Source of the DNA: Pirellula staleyi DSM 6068
GTDB taxonomy: Bacteria > Planctomycetota > Planctomycetia > Pirellulales > Pirellulaceae
DNA length: 46,062 nucleotides
Assembly (NCBI GenBank): GCA_945870455.1
Contig: CAMBSL010000012.1
Coordinates: 1-46,062, forward strand
Direction of reading: 5' to 3'
Below the pieces are notes generated by a model, which was not told the origin of the DNA, did no database searches, and was given only the letters and a program-made list of their open reading frames with translations. Position numbers and translations under genes: made by a program. This document shows, piece after piece, positions 38,313-46,062 of the stretch. The stretch's first letter is position 1; each line of letters starts with the position of its first letter.

Positions 38313-41231
38313 TTGGCCAATATGCATTTCACAAAAACAATCGTGTTGATCCTTTGTCATTTTGCTGTACTGCAATGGGCGAACATTCAAGCTGCCGACC
38401 CCAAACCTGCAATTCCACCGAAGATTGACAAGTCGGTAGGAACGCTCCATTTGATTGGTGGAGATGTCTACAGAGGAGAGATCGCTAGCGGCTCCAATCA
38501 AGAAGCCAACGGTGCTCTGATCTGGCGGTGCCCTGCATTCGCTTCGGACTTGATCGTCCCATGGAACGCCATCGACCGATTGACACAGCCCATCTTAGAA
38601 GCTCCGCAACCAGAACCTCAGTCTACGGACTCCAATGCGGAAATGTTTGTGTTCGAACTGCAATCCGGCGAAACCGTATCCGGACGATTTGCAAACATGA
38701 TGGATCCGTGGATTGAAGTGGATAGTCCGTTGGCGGGGAAACATAAACTGCCTATTGAATCCATTCGAAGCATCTTGCGTATAAGGCCATCGATGGTTGC
38801 CCAGGGCGGCTCGCTTGCCATCTCGGACTGGAAACAAGTTGCGCCACCCATCAAGGCAGGGGGCCGAAGCAAGTGGTTCGAACGGACGGGTTCCTACGAT
38901 ACGGAAACGGCAGGGACAGCCATCACGCAGCAAGTCTCGGTTCCAGACTTGGTTGCCATCGATATCGAAGTCGCTTGGGAGCAAGCCAGCCCGAATTGGA
39001 TGTTAACGCTCGGGGAACCGCGTCGCATGGAGTTGCATTTCCGAAAGCTTGAAACGCGAAACATGATCTCGATCACGATTCTTGTCGATGATGAACTTTC
39101 AGCAGATATTGAAACGGTTCAGATTCCAAGCGATGGATTGAGCTCGATATCTCTGAGGATGCTGTGCGATTCCAATCGAGGTCGCTTTGTGTTATTGCAG
39201 AACGGAATTCCTATCGCACAATTGCGTTTGACGAAGTCGATGCGTTTGACCGGTCGGCATAGCCTGACATTCACCAATATCGCGCAAGGCAAGGTCTCTC
39301 TCCGCGAACTGAGAGTCTATCCATCGGTTTTCACTGCCCCATTCATGAAACCCAAGGGAACGCCTAACGCAAATCCAGATGAGGCTCGCGTGACCGAAAC
39401 ACTATTGCGCAACGGAGAAACCTTTGTGGGCCGGCCAAGCCAATTCGACGCCGCCTCGCGATCCTTCGGATTTGCGGATGGAAACACCAACCTTGGCCGC
39501 GTTTCGATTGAGCAAGTCGAGAGAATCGAGTTTCCGCCTAGCGATATAACAACAACATCCAACGAGAGCAAACCCTTTTTTGTGGCGGAACTCAAGTCGG
39601 GAGCCACGTACTTCGGGCAAGCTGCCAAAATGCAAGGGGACAAAATCCTCTTGACCATTGATTCCATAAAGACCACGGTGCAAATTCCTGTTCAAGACCT
39701 GCAATCGATTGGGCTGAGCGTTTCGCGAGCAAGCAATCCCAAAACCATGGAACCAATCGCCTTGGCGCAAATGATGAAGTTTGTGTCACCGTGGACAACA
39801 TCGACGGGAAGGATCGATCGAGTCGCGGCAATTGCGGCTAAGGGAAATGGTGCAGACAATCGTCCAAAACTATTCTGGAAACCATTCGCAACGAACTCCG
39901 TTGCACTGGCTCGAGATGCGACAGGCACAATCGAGCCCCTTTTGATTGGACCGGCAAAGTCCGCTATCCGTTTGACGGATGCCCGAAACGTGAACCCAAA
40001 GACCGGGCAAAAGCCGACCGTGCCAGATTATGGCCGACCTTTGAAAGCCGATGAGCCATCGCTGTTCCTAAAGAGCGGCGACTGTTTCCCCGCCGTGGTG
40101 GACATCCTTGATGAAACACAAATGAAATTCAAGTCTGAGATTTTCGAGGCGGGCCAAATTGAGAATGAGTACGTGCGAGGCATCCGAGTACTTGCCGATA
40201 CTGGCACCGACATCAATGAAAAAGGAGTCCGAAAAAGACTGCTCACTTTACCTCGCTCGCAGCGAAGCAATCCTCCTTCTCATTTGATTGTTTCCAGAGA
40301 AGGAGATGCCATTCGCGGCCATTTGAAAGGGCTGACACCGGATATCGCGACCATAGAGGTCCGCGGATCGGAGTGTGCAATCATGATGAAGACGGTAGCT
40401 GAAATCATTTGGTTGCTCGACGCGCCCGAAATCGTTCCGCTCGGAAAGGAGCTCGAGAAAAAATCGACTCCCAAAATCGAACCGAAGTCAAACGGTTCCG
40501 ATTCGAATCGCGAGCTTGAGTGTCAAGCGTTGTTCAGTTCGGGCACTCGCATCAGCGTTGTACCTGACCGCATTGAGAACGGCATCCTATACGGCCAACA
40601 TCCTCAATTAGGTAATTGCCAAATCGATCTTTCTAAGATTGCTCGATTGGTGCTTGGGGATGCGATTATGGAGGAAGCGGAAAGGAACCGATTTGGAAAA
40701 TGGCGACTTGAAAACGCCATCGATCCCAAGTTCGTCAATGATTTGGATTCGCCCGAAGAAGGTGGGGCAGCCAACAATCCGAATTCCGTGTTTGCGAAAA
40801 TGATAGGTGAGGCGGCACCCGAATTTGAACTTAAGAAGATGGACGGGGCCTTGTTGCGATTATCCGACCTACGAGGGAAAATTGTCGTACTTGATTTCTG
40901 GGCAACATGGTGCGGCCCATGCATTGCATCGTTGCCAAAGTTGACTGAGATTTCGCAAGAGTACAAAGGCGCAGGCGTTGAGTTGGTCACGATCAATATC
41001 GAACAGAAACCGGCCGAGATTCAAGCCATGTTGAGCAGGCTGGAGATCAATCCAACGGTCGTCTTGGACTCGGACGGTGCGATCGCGAGGGCTTATCGAG
41101 CACAGGCGATTCCGCAAACAGTCGTAATTGATCGAATGGGAAATGTTTCTCAAGTCATCGTTGGTGCCGGAGATTCATCGGAGAAAAAAGTCCGCGAAAC
41201 ACTCGACATGATGCTTAACACCAAGCTCTAA
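38313..41231 (+). CDS. Secreted multi-repeat protein with C-terminal TlpA-like thioredoxin domain
   Basis: Signal (TKTIVLILCHFAVLQWANIQA); seven approximate L-SGE-x-G repeats; C-terminal APEFELKKMDGALLRLSDLRGKIVVLDFWATWCGPCIASLPKL...IPQTVVIDRMG. Alternative ATG 38322. Confidence 0.85.
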   Translation: MANMHFTKTIVLILCHFAVLQWANIQAADPKPAIPPKIDKSVGTLHLIGGDVYRGEIASGSNQEANGALIWRCPAFASDLIVPWNAIDRLTQPILEAPQPEPQSTDSNAEMFVFELQSGETVSGRFANMMDPWIEVDSPLAGKHKLPIESIRSILRIRPSMVAQGGSLAISDWKQVAPPIKAGGRSKWFERTGSYDTETAGTAITQQVSVPDLVAIDIEVAWEQASPNWMLTLGEPRRMELHFRKLETRNMISITILVDDELSADIETVQIPSDGLSSISLRMLCDSNRGRFVLLQNGIPIAQLRLTKSMRLTGRHSLTFTNIAQGKVSLRELRVYPSVFTAPFMKPKGTPNANPDEARVTETLLRNGETFVGRPSQFDAASRSFGFADGNTNLGRVSIEQVERIEFPPSDITTTSNESKPFFVAELKSGATYFGQAAKMQGDKILLTIDSIKTTVQIPVQDLQSIGLSVSRASNPKTMEPIALAQMMKFVSPWTTSTGRIDRVAAIAAKGNGADNRPKLFWKPFATNSVALARDATGTIEPLLIGPAKSAIRLTDARNVNPKTGQKPTVPDYGRPLKADEPSLFLKSGDCFPAVVDILDETQMKFKSEIFEAGQIENEYVRGIRVLADTGTDINEKGVRKRLLTLPRSQRSNPPSHLIVSREGDAIRGHLKGLTPDIATIEVRGSECAIMMKTVAEIIWLLDAPEIVPLGKELEKKSTPKIEPKSNGSDSNRELECQALFSSGTRISVVPDRIENGILYGQHPQLGNCQIDLSKIARLVLGDAIMEEAERNRFGKWRLENAIDPKFVNDLDSPEEGGAANNPNSVFAKMIGEAAPEFELKKMDGALLRLSDLRGKIVVLDFWATWCGPCIASLPKLTEISQEYKGAGVELVTINIEQKPAEIQAMLSRLEINPTVVLDSDGAIARAYRAQAIPQTVVIDRMGNVSQVIVGAGDSSEKKVRETLDMMLNTKL

Positions 41232-41414
41232 GGCGATCGGCAGATTGCAGTATCCCAACCCGAAGCTTAACGGCTCGTTGCTTTGATGGATTGTGAGACG
41301 GGGTGTTCGAAAGTGGCATGGCCGTCTCGCCCATGGATTCGCGAGCGAGCGAACTCGTGCCACGCGATGGTAACCCGTACCCGTAAGCAAGGAGCCGACT
41401 GCAATCCCTCGCGT

Positions 41415-41535
41415 GACGGCTTGTTGCTTCAATGGTAAGACGGACTTCCTAGTCCGTCGAATTCCCCATTGACGGACTTGGAAGTCCGTCTTATCGCCCG
41501 TACCCAATAACGACATCACTAAAAGCAACAAGCCG
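41415..41535. repeat. Nested inverted-repeat element in convergent spacer
   Basis: Inner arms taagacggacttcctagtccgtc (41436-41458) / gacggacttggaagtccgtctta (41471-41493), 22/23 paired; outer arms cggcttgttgctt (41417-41429) / aagcaacaagccg (41523-41535), perfect. Confidence 0.9.
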
Positions 41536-41666
41536 GTGAGTATCGGGTTATGATCGGTAGTTTTCAGTCTGCGGCTCGCCTAAGGCGACTGACCGCTGAA
41601 ATGGCGTAAGCCGCCAGTGGGATGAGTCACGGATGGCATGCTGATAGCTTACCTACCAAGCTGAAA

Positions 41667-44627
41667 CTATTTTAGACCTTCCAAATACGCAAGCAGATCG
41701 GCCGCTTGCTGTTGGGTTAGATTGGATAGTAGCTCGACCGGCATGAGCGATTGAGTCGACCGTTTTTCCATTTCAATACTGTCGATAGCAATTGTGATTG
41801 GTTCGCCTGTACCAGGTTGCAACGTAAGTTCCTCATCCGTACGTTTGAGTACTCGGCCGATGGTCGTAGAGCCATCGCTCGTTAAGACGATGATGGCTTG
41901 ATACGCTTCCTCGATGGACTCATCCGGTTTGATGATCTGATCTAGAAGTTTTTCTCGGGGATACTTCTTACCGATTTTGCTTAGATCCGGACCGGTCGAT
42001 TTCGCCTGCCCGTCCACCCGATGGCATTGATTGCACTGACCTACCCCTCTTTCAAACAGCTTCTTTCCTGAATCGCTTTTGCCATCTACGGCGAGGAGTG
42101 TGGCAGATGACCAACCGCTTCCTAGTCGCTCAATCCGCTGATCCGGTCTCGCCAATGGCTCGATAGCATCACGAATGACATCCTCGCTTTCAAGTGCTCG
42201 AAGGATGATTGAATCGCGGAACGCTTTAGGGACGCTGCCACTTCGTATCGCGTGAACGAGAAACATACCGCTGGTCGAATCTGCTAAGAGTCGCTCACAC
42301 GCCTCCATTCGTTCCTTGTCGTTCACCTGCCCAACAGGAGCGGTAACCCGATCGAGCGCACCTCGAATCGACTCCTCCTTGGGAAGTTGGAGGATCCAAT
42401 CGTGGATCAACTGCACTCCTTTTTCGTCAACAGAGTGGGCACCGATATGAGGCATTCGTCCCGTACCAGACTTCGCCATGCGATAAAGGATCAATGACTG
42501 GGCCGGTGAACCGGGTGCGATTAACTTAGCATCGCGAAATCCATAGTCACCCTTCATCGGTGGCATATCAACCGACTTGGTGTCGGCTAGCGATTTGGCA
42601 AAGGGCATGTCAAGGTTCGACGATCCCACCGCTCCAAACATATGGCAGTGCGCGCAATTGACGTGGAGATACGATCGCGCTCGGACGTTGAGTGAGGCTG
42701 CCGCATTTTCCGAAGATGCCATGCAAGTGAAACGTTCGTCGCTGGCAGGTTGCTTTTCCTTGCCGAGTGCGGCGAATCCTTGTCGAATCAGGGTTCGCCA
42801 GCTATCCGACTTTTCGTTTGGCTTTCGCAGTTGAGCTTCCAACATGCCAAGCGATTCACCCGCCCATGTTGTGTGGCAAGTTCTGCATTGGCTTCGAGAT
42901 GGGAAATTCCATGTCATTTTTTGGTTAGGTTGTTGCGGATCATCTGAGTCAAGGGCAACGGATCTTTGCCCCCCATCGGCTGGAACGAGAGTGGCATCGG
43001 ATTGGTCATCATTCCATCGGTAGCTGTAGTAGCGCCAATCCGCGACTGCGTTCAAGTGAGCAATCTGAGTTTCTAACGCGATACGGCTTGATTCATCCCC
43101 AGGGCGTACTTGAATCGTATAGGTCTTGGCTAGTACGGTACCCGGCGGATATTTTACTTTGGTTTTGAACCAGTCAATGGTTGGTTGTTCGTCTTGGTAA
43201 AAGGTCGCTTGCCCATCGCCTGGGATCGCCAACAAATATTCGGCTTGGGCGCCATCGGCCCACATCGAGGTATTGAGTTCATATGTCGCGACGCCTGGCG
43301 CTGGCTTACGAGTCTTGATATCAGACCACAGTCCGGAGCGCGAGAGTGCGAAAGGGAATTGCTTCTTCTGCTGGCTGGGCTCTTGCTTTGCTTCCGGGTT
43401 CTCCTTGAAACGGTACAACCCTGCCTTTTGTTGATCGTTCGAATAGTCGCAAACCAACAGATCTCCATCGTGATCGATCGCAAAGCAAATCGGCTTGACG
43501 TTGCTGGCTGCGATTTCGATCGGCAACGCCACCTTTTCCTTGTCGAATCCAACGGACCAGAATCGTTTCGTAATCCAATCGCCAAAAATGTATTTGCCTT
43601 GCAATCCGGTACGTTGCGCCCCGCGATAGACGATACCGCCTGTGACCGAGGCGGCGTCTGCATGGCTAAGTACAACATCTGCAGGGAGGATGGGCGTTGG
43701 CCCGACTTTGCCATGAATGTTGACGTCACCTGGCCCCTCTTTGATGGACCATCCGTAGTTGCCGCCCGATCGAACGCGATAGACCATTTCGTACATTTCC
43801 CATCCAACATCGCCCACCCATAGATCGCCCGTGGCCCTGTCAAAGCTCATCCGCCACGGATTGCGAAATCCGAATGCATAGACCTCATGTTTGACACCTG
43901 AAAGATGAACGAATGGATTGTCTTTTGGAATCGAATATGCTCTGTCTGTGTCGGGATGATCCACATCGATTCGCAAGATCGAAGCGTAGAGATCCGTGAT
44001 GTCTTGACCCGTGCTCAGCCTATCTGGAGGCGAAGGAACTTCGAGGTCACCTATCGAAATGTAGAGATAACCATCGGGTCCGAAAAGGAGTGTGCAGCCA
44101 TTGTGACCACCGCCTCCGCAGGTCAATATGGTTACTTCGCTTGTGAGATCGATAGTGGGTTCCGGTTCCTCCGTAACTCGAAAGCGTGCGATGTGAGTTC
44201 CGTTGGGGTCCTTGGGGCTAGTTGGATTGACGATATAGCAAACGTACGCAAATCGGTTTTCCAAGAAGTTTGGATGAAACACGATGCTGTAGACGTCGAT
44301 CCGCTTTTTGGCAGGTAAGATCGATTGCAAATCGCACATTAGACTCGGCTGAAGATCGGGATGGGATTCCGAAAATGAGACCACTTTGCCCTTCTGCTCA
44401 ACGACGACCAGCCGATCCGTTCCTGGCAGGGGGACCATAGCAACTGGCCCGGTGAATTCTTGCTTTGGATATGCCCGCTCCAGGACAAAGGGCAAGGGAG
44501 GGTCGGGGGTTCCAACAAACATGGAATCGTTCCATGGAACCCTTGTTGCGGACTCTTGTGCGAAACTATCGCATGTCGTGGCCACCAAGCAGGCAGCAAC
44601 CCAAAAAAGCAAAGGCGGGTTGTTCAT
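41667..44627 (-). CDS. PQQ-dependent sugar dehydrogenase-like beta-propeller fused to three CXXCH cytochrome c motifs
   Basis: FVLERAYPKQEFTGPVAMVPLPGTDRLVVVEQKGKV..., GNYGWSIKEGPG, CRTCH, CAHCH, CNQCH; signal at MNNPPLLFWVAACLVATTCDSFAQ. ORF track start 44660. Confidence 0.88.
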   Translation of the reverse strand: MNNPPLLFWVAACLVATTCDSFAQESATRVPWNDSMFVGTPDPPLPFVLERAYPKQEFTGPVAMVPLPGTDRLVVVEQKGKVVSFSESHPDLQPSLMCDLQSILPAKKRIDVYSIVFHPNFLENRFAYVCYIVNPTSPKDPNGTHIARFRVTEEPEPTIDLTSEVTILTCGGGGHNGCTLLFGPDGYLYISIGDLEVPSPPDRLSTGQDITDLYASILRIDVDHPDTDRAYSIPKDNPFVHLSGVKHEVYAFGFRNPWRMSFDRATGDLWVGDVGWEMYEMVYRVRSGGNYGWSIKEGPGDVNIHGKVGPTPILPADVVLSHADAASVTGGIVYRGAQRTGLQGKYIFGDWITKRFWSVGFDKEKVALPIEIAASNVKPICFAIDHDGDLLVCDYSNDQQKAGLYRFKENPEAKQEPSQQKKQFPFALSRSGLWSDIKTRKPAPGVATYELNTSMWADGAQAEYLLAIPGDGQATFYQDEQPTIDWFKTKVKYPPGTVLAKTYTIQVRPGDESSRIALETQIAHLNAVADWRYYSYRWNDDQSDATLVPADGGQRSVALDSDDPQQPNQKMTWNFPSRSQCRTCHTTWAGESLGMLEAQLRKPNEKSDSWRTLIRQGFAALGKEKQPASDERFTCMASSENAAASLNVRARSYLHVNCAHCHMFGAVGSSNLDMPFAKSLADTKSVDMPPMKGDYGFRDAKLIAPGSPAQSLILYRMAKSGTGRMPHIGAHSVDEKGVQLIHDWILQLPKEESIRGALDRVTAPVGQVNDKERMEACERLLADSTSGMFLVHAIRSGSVPKAFRDSIILRALESEDVIRDAIEPLARPDQRIERLGSGWSSATLLAVDGKSDSGKKLFERGVGQCNQCHRVDGQAKSTGPDLSKIGKKYPREKLLDQIIKPDESIEEAYQAIIVLTSDGSTTIGRVLKRTDEELTLQPGTGEPITIAIDSIEMEKRSTQSLMPVELLSNLTQQQAADLLAYLEGLK

Positions 44628-44689
44628 AGAATTGGCGGTCGATCGGCGTTGAATGTGCATGGCGGTAGGATCCTACTTCTCAAATTTGC

Positions 44690-45625
44690 CTATAATTTGC
44701 TTATAAGTTTTCTCGCCAACTTCGATTGCTCATCATCTAAGACTTGCCAGCAAGCGAGCCCATTTCCAACGAGCTCATATTGGTCAAATTTCCAGCCAAC
44801 CTTCATCTGCCGATCGATTTCGAATATTTGGGGATTCTCTGGGCCGGCATGGCAATTGCCAACCACGATGTTGCCGTTCGGCAGTTCCTCAAGGCAGGTG
44901 GTCCATTTCAAATCGATGTTCGTACCCGGAACTCGATTCTTAATCTCCCAGACAATTTTTTTGTCGGGCGATACTTCGACAACACTATTGCCACTCCCGG
45001 ATGCGATCAACGTGTTTCCGTTTCGGAGTCGGATGGCGCCATAGACCCGCGTACCGATCGGGTAGTCCCAAATGACTTCACCAGCTCGGTTGTATTCGGC
45101 GACGATCCCCGGTTGTTCCGAGCAAACAAGGTAGGTCTCTTGCGGCGTGATGCGCATCAGCCGAGTGGATTGCATTCCTCCCTGTTTCAGCGGAATCTCG
45201 TGGACAATCGTCCCGTTGGAATCGACCTCGATGATTCGACCGACGCCACTCTCGGCAATCACAGTGTGACCGTTCGGCAACCGGGCGAACGCGTGAACGT
45301 CAACCTTCTTTCCAGCGTTCCCGTTCATCGTCGCTGAGTCGTAGCTCCAAACGACTTTGTTTTCGAGTGATATCTCGTTGAGTTGGGTCCAATTGTCGTG
45401 GAAGAGGATATTACCGTTGGGCAGGAACTGCACGTCGTGATGCCCTGCGTGCCCTTGTGCCGGTCCGGCTGTCTTGTGGGACCATAAAACTTTGCCTTCG
45501 GTATCGCATATCGCGACAATGTTTTTGCCGTACGAAGCGCTTACCAGCACCAGCCGTTCCGCGCGTGAGTTTCCAACAAAGAAAAGAGTTGCTACAAGTG
45601 CAAAGAGCAGGACACCGGGTTTCAT
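44690..45625 (-). CDS. Secreted beta-propeller (PQQ-like repeat) protein
   Basis: MKPGVLLFALVATLFFVGNSRAE signal; repeats such as FLPNGNILFHDNWTQLNEISLENKVVWSY, RLPNGHTVIAESGVGRIIEVDSNGTIVHEI, RLRNGNTLIASGSGNSVVEVSPDKKIVWEI. Confidence 0.8.
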   Translation of the reverse strand: MKPGVLLFALVATLFFVGNSRAERLVLVSASYGKNIVAICDTEGKVLWSHKTAGPAQGHAGHHDVQFLPNGNILFHDNWTQLNEISLENKVVWSYDSATMNGNAGKKVDVHAFARLPNGHTVIAESGVGRIIEVDSNGTIVHEIPLKQGGMQSTRLMRITPQETYLVCSEQPGIVAEYNRAGEVIWDYPIGTRVYGAIRLRNGNTLIASGSGNSVVEVSPDKKIVWEIKNRVPGTNIDLKWTTCLEELPNGNIVVGNCHAGPENPQIFEIDRQMKVGWKFDQYELVGNGLACWQVLDDEQSKLARKLISKL

Positions 45626-45779
45626 GGTTGCGTTCGTTTCAGCAAAGGGAGAGTTGCGAGGGTCTAAATCCTGGACCAATCATTGTAGACCATCATGCAT
45701 GGGCGTGCAGCGTCGCCCTTTGCACTTGCTCCCTACGGACAGAACACGACGGACAGAACACAAGGTATGACGCGTTCGT

Positions 45780-46062
45780 TCAACCTAGGATTTCGCGCTT
45801 CTTCTCGACGTAGTCCCAGAGAACAAACCGATCCAAATCGTTACCGGCTGTAAAAAATACGCGGCCTTTGGTCTGTTCCGCCAATCGGTAGGCAAACCGA
45901 ATGTCTTCTTCCGACTGCGACCAGCTTGGCACCAGGAACAAATTGATCACGATACCTTCCTTTGCGCATTTCAACGCTTCGCGCATCGTCTCCTTTTCCG
46001 TTCTAGGATCAGGTGGATATAAAAGAAACAGCGTTTCGTCTTCGAAGTGAGCTGTGGGGAGC
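45780..46062 (-). CDS. VWA-domain protein, C-terminal fragment (partial)
   Basis: Open to window end: ...LPTAHFEDETLFLLYPPDPRTEKETMREALKCAKEGIVINLFLVPSWSQSEEDIRFAYRLAEQTKGRVFFTAGNDLDRFVLWDYVEKKREILG. The ORF track lists only the piece after an internal Met. Confidence 0.7.
   Translation of the reverse strand, partial: LPTAHFEDETLFLLYPPDPRTEKETMREALKCAKEGIVINLFLVPSWSQSEEDIRFAYRLAEQTKGRVFFTAGNDLDRFVLWDYVEKKREILG

Noticed and set aside
43185-43823. 212-aa plus-strand ORF opposite the PQQ/cytochrome gene
   Set aside because: Shadow ORF in a high-coding-density region; translation shows no domain, and the opposite strand encodes a clear family.

Overview
The window looks like chromosome of a planctomycete, probably Pirellulales-like. 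That assignment is inferred from gene content, not searched. It is gene-dense and mostly ordinary. Recognisable core genes are glgA, galT, sucA, tsaC/sua5, ilvD, coaX, obgE, rpmA (L27), a HAD phosphatase and an LMW protein-tyrosine phosphatase. The less ordinary content is: (a) a fused metal-ABC permease + DtxR-like regulator; (b) an SMC/YhaN-like coiled-coil protein with a destroyed Walker A and two DUF4332-like domains, next to a DUF4254 gene; (c) a Ser/Thr kinase with a non-kinase C-terminal region; (d) a stripped-down Tad module (cpaF-tadB-tadC only); (e) a tightly packed five-gene, 9.2-kb envelope operon (DUF4175-like protein, two divergent tandem paralogues, a prenyltransferase-type alpha/alpha-toroid protein, and a multi-repeat protein ending in thioredoxin); (f) a three-CXXCH PQQ-dehydrogenase/cytochrome fusion; (g) an untracked 29-aa very basic ORF (COX24/bS22-like candidate) beside a minisatellite whose period changes from 22 to 14 bp; (h) long inverted-repeat elements in convergent spacers. 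Two CDSs running off the window edges (1-1101 minus, 45780-46062 minus) and the microprotein are missing or truncated in the supplied ORF track. No tRNA, rRNA, CRISPR or transposase was recognised. No complete, clearly novel system is claimed. The best candidates for under-described biology are the 32.0-41.2 kb operon and the degenerate-ATPase/DUF4332 operon.
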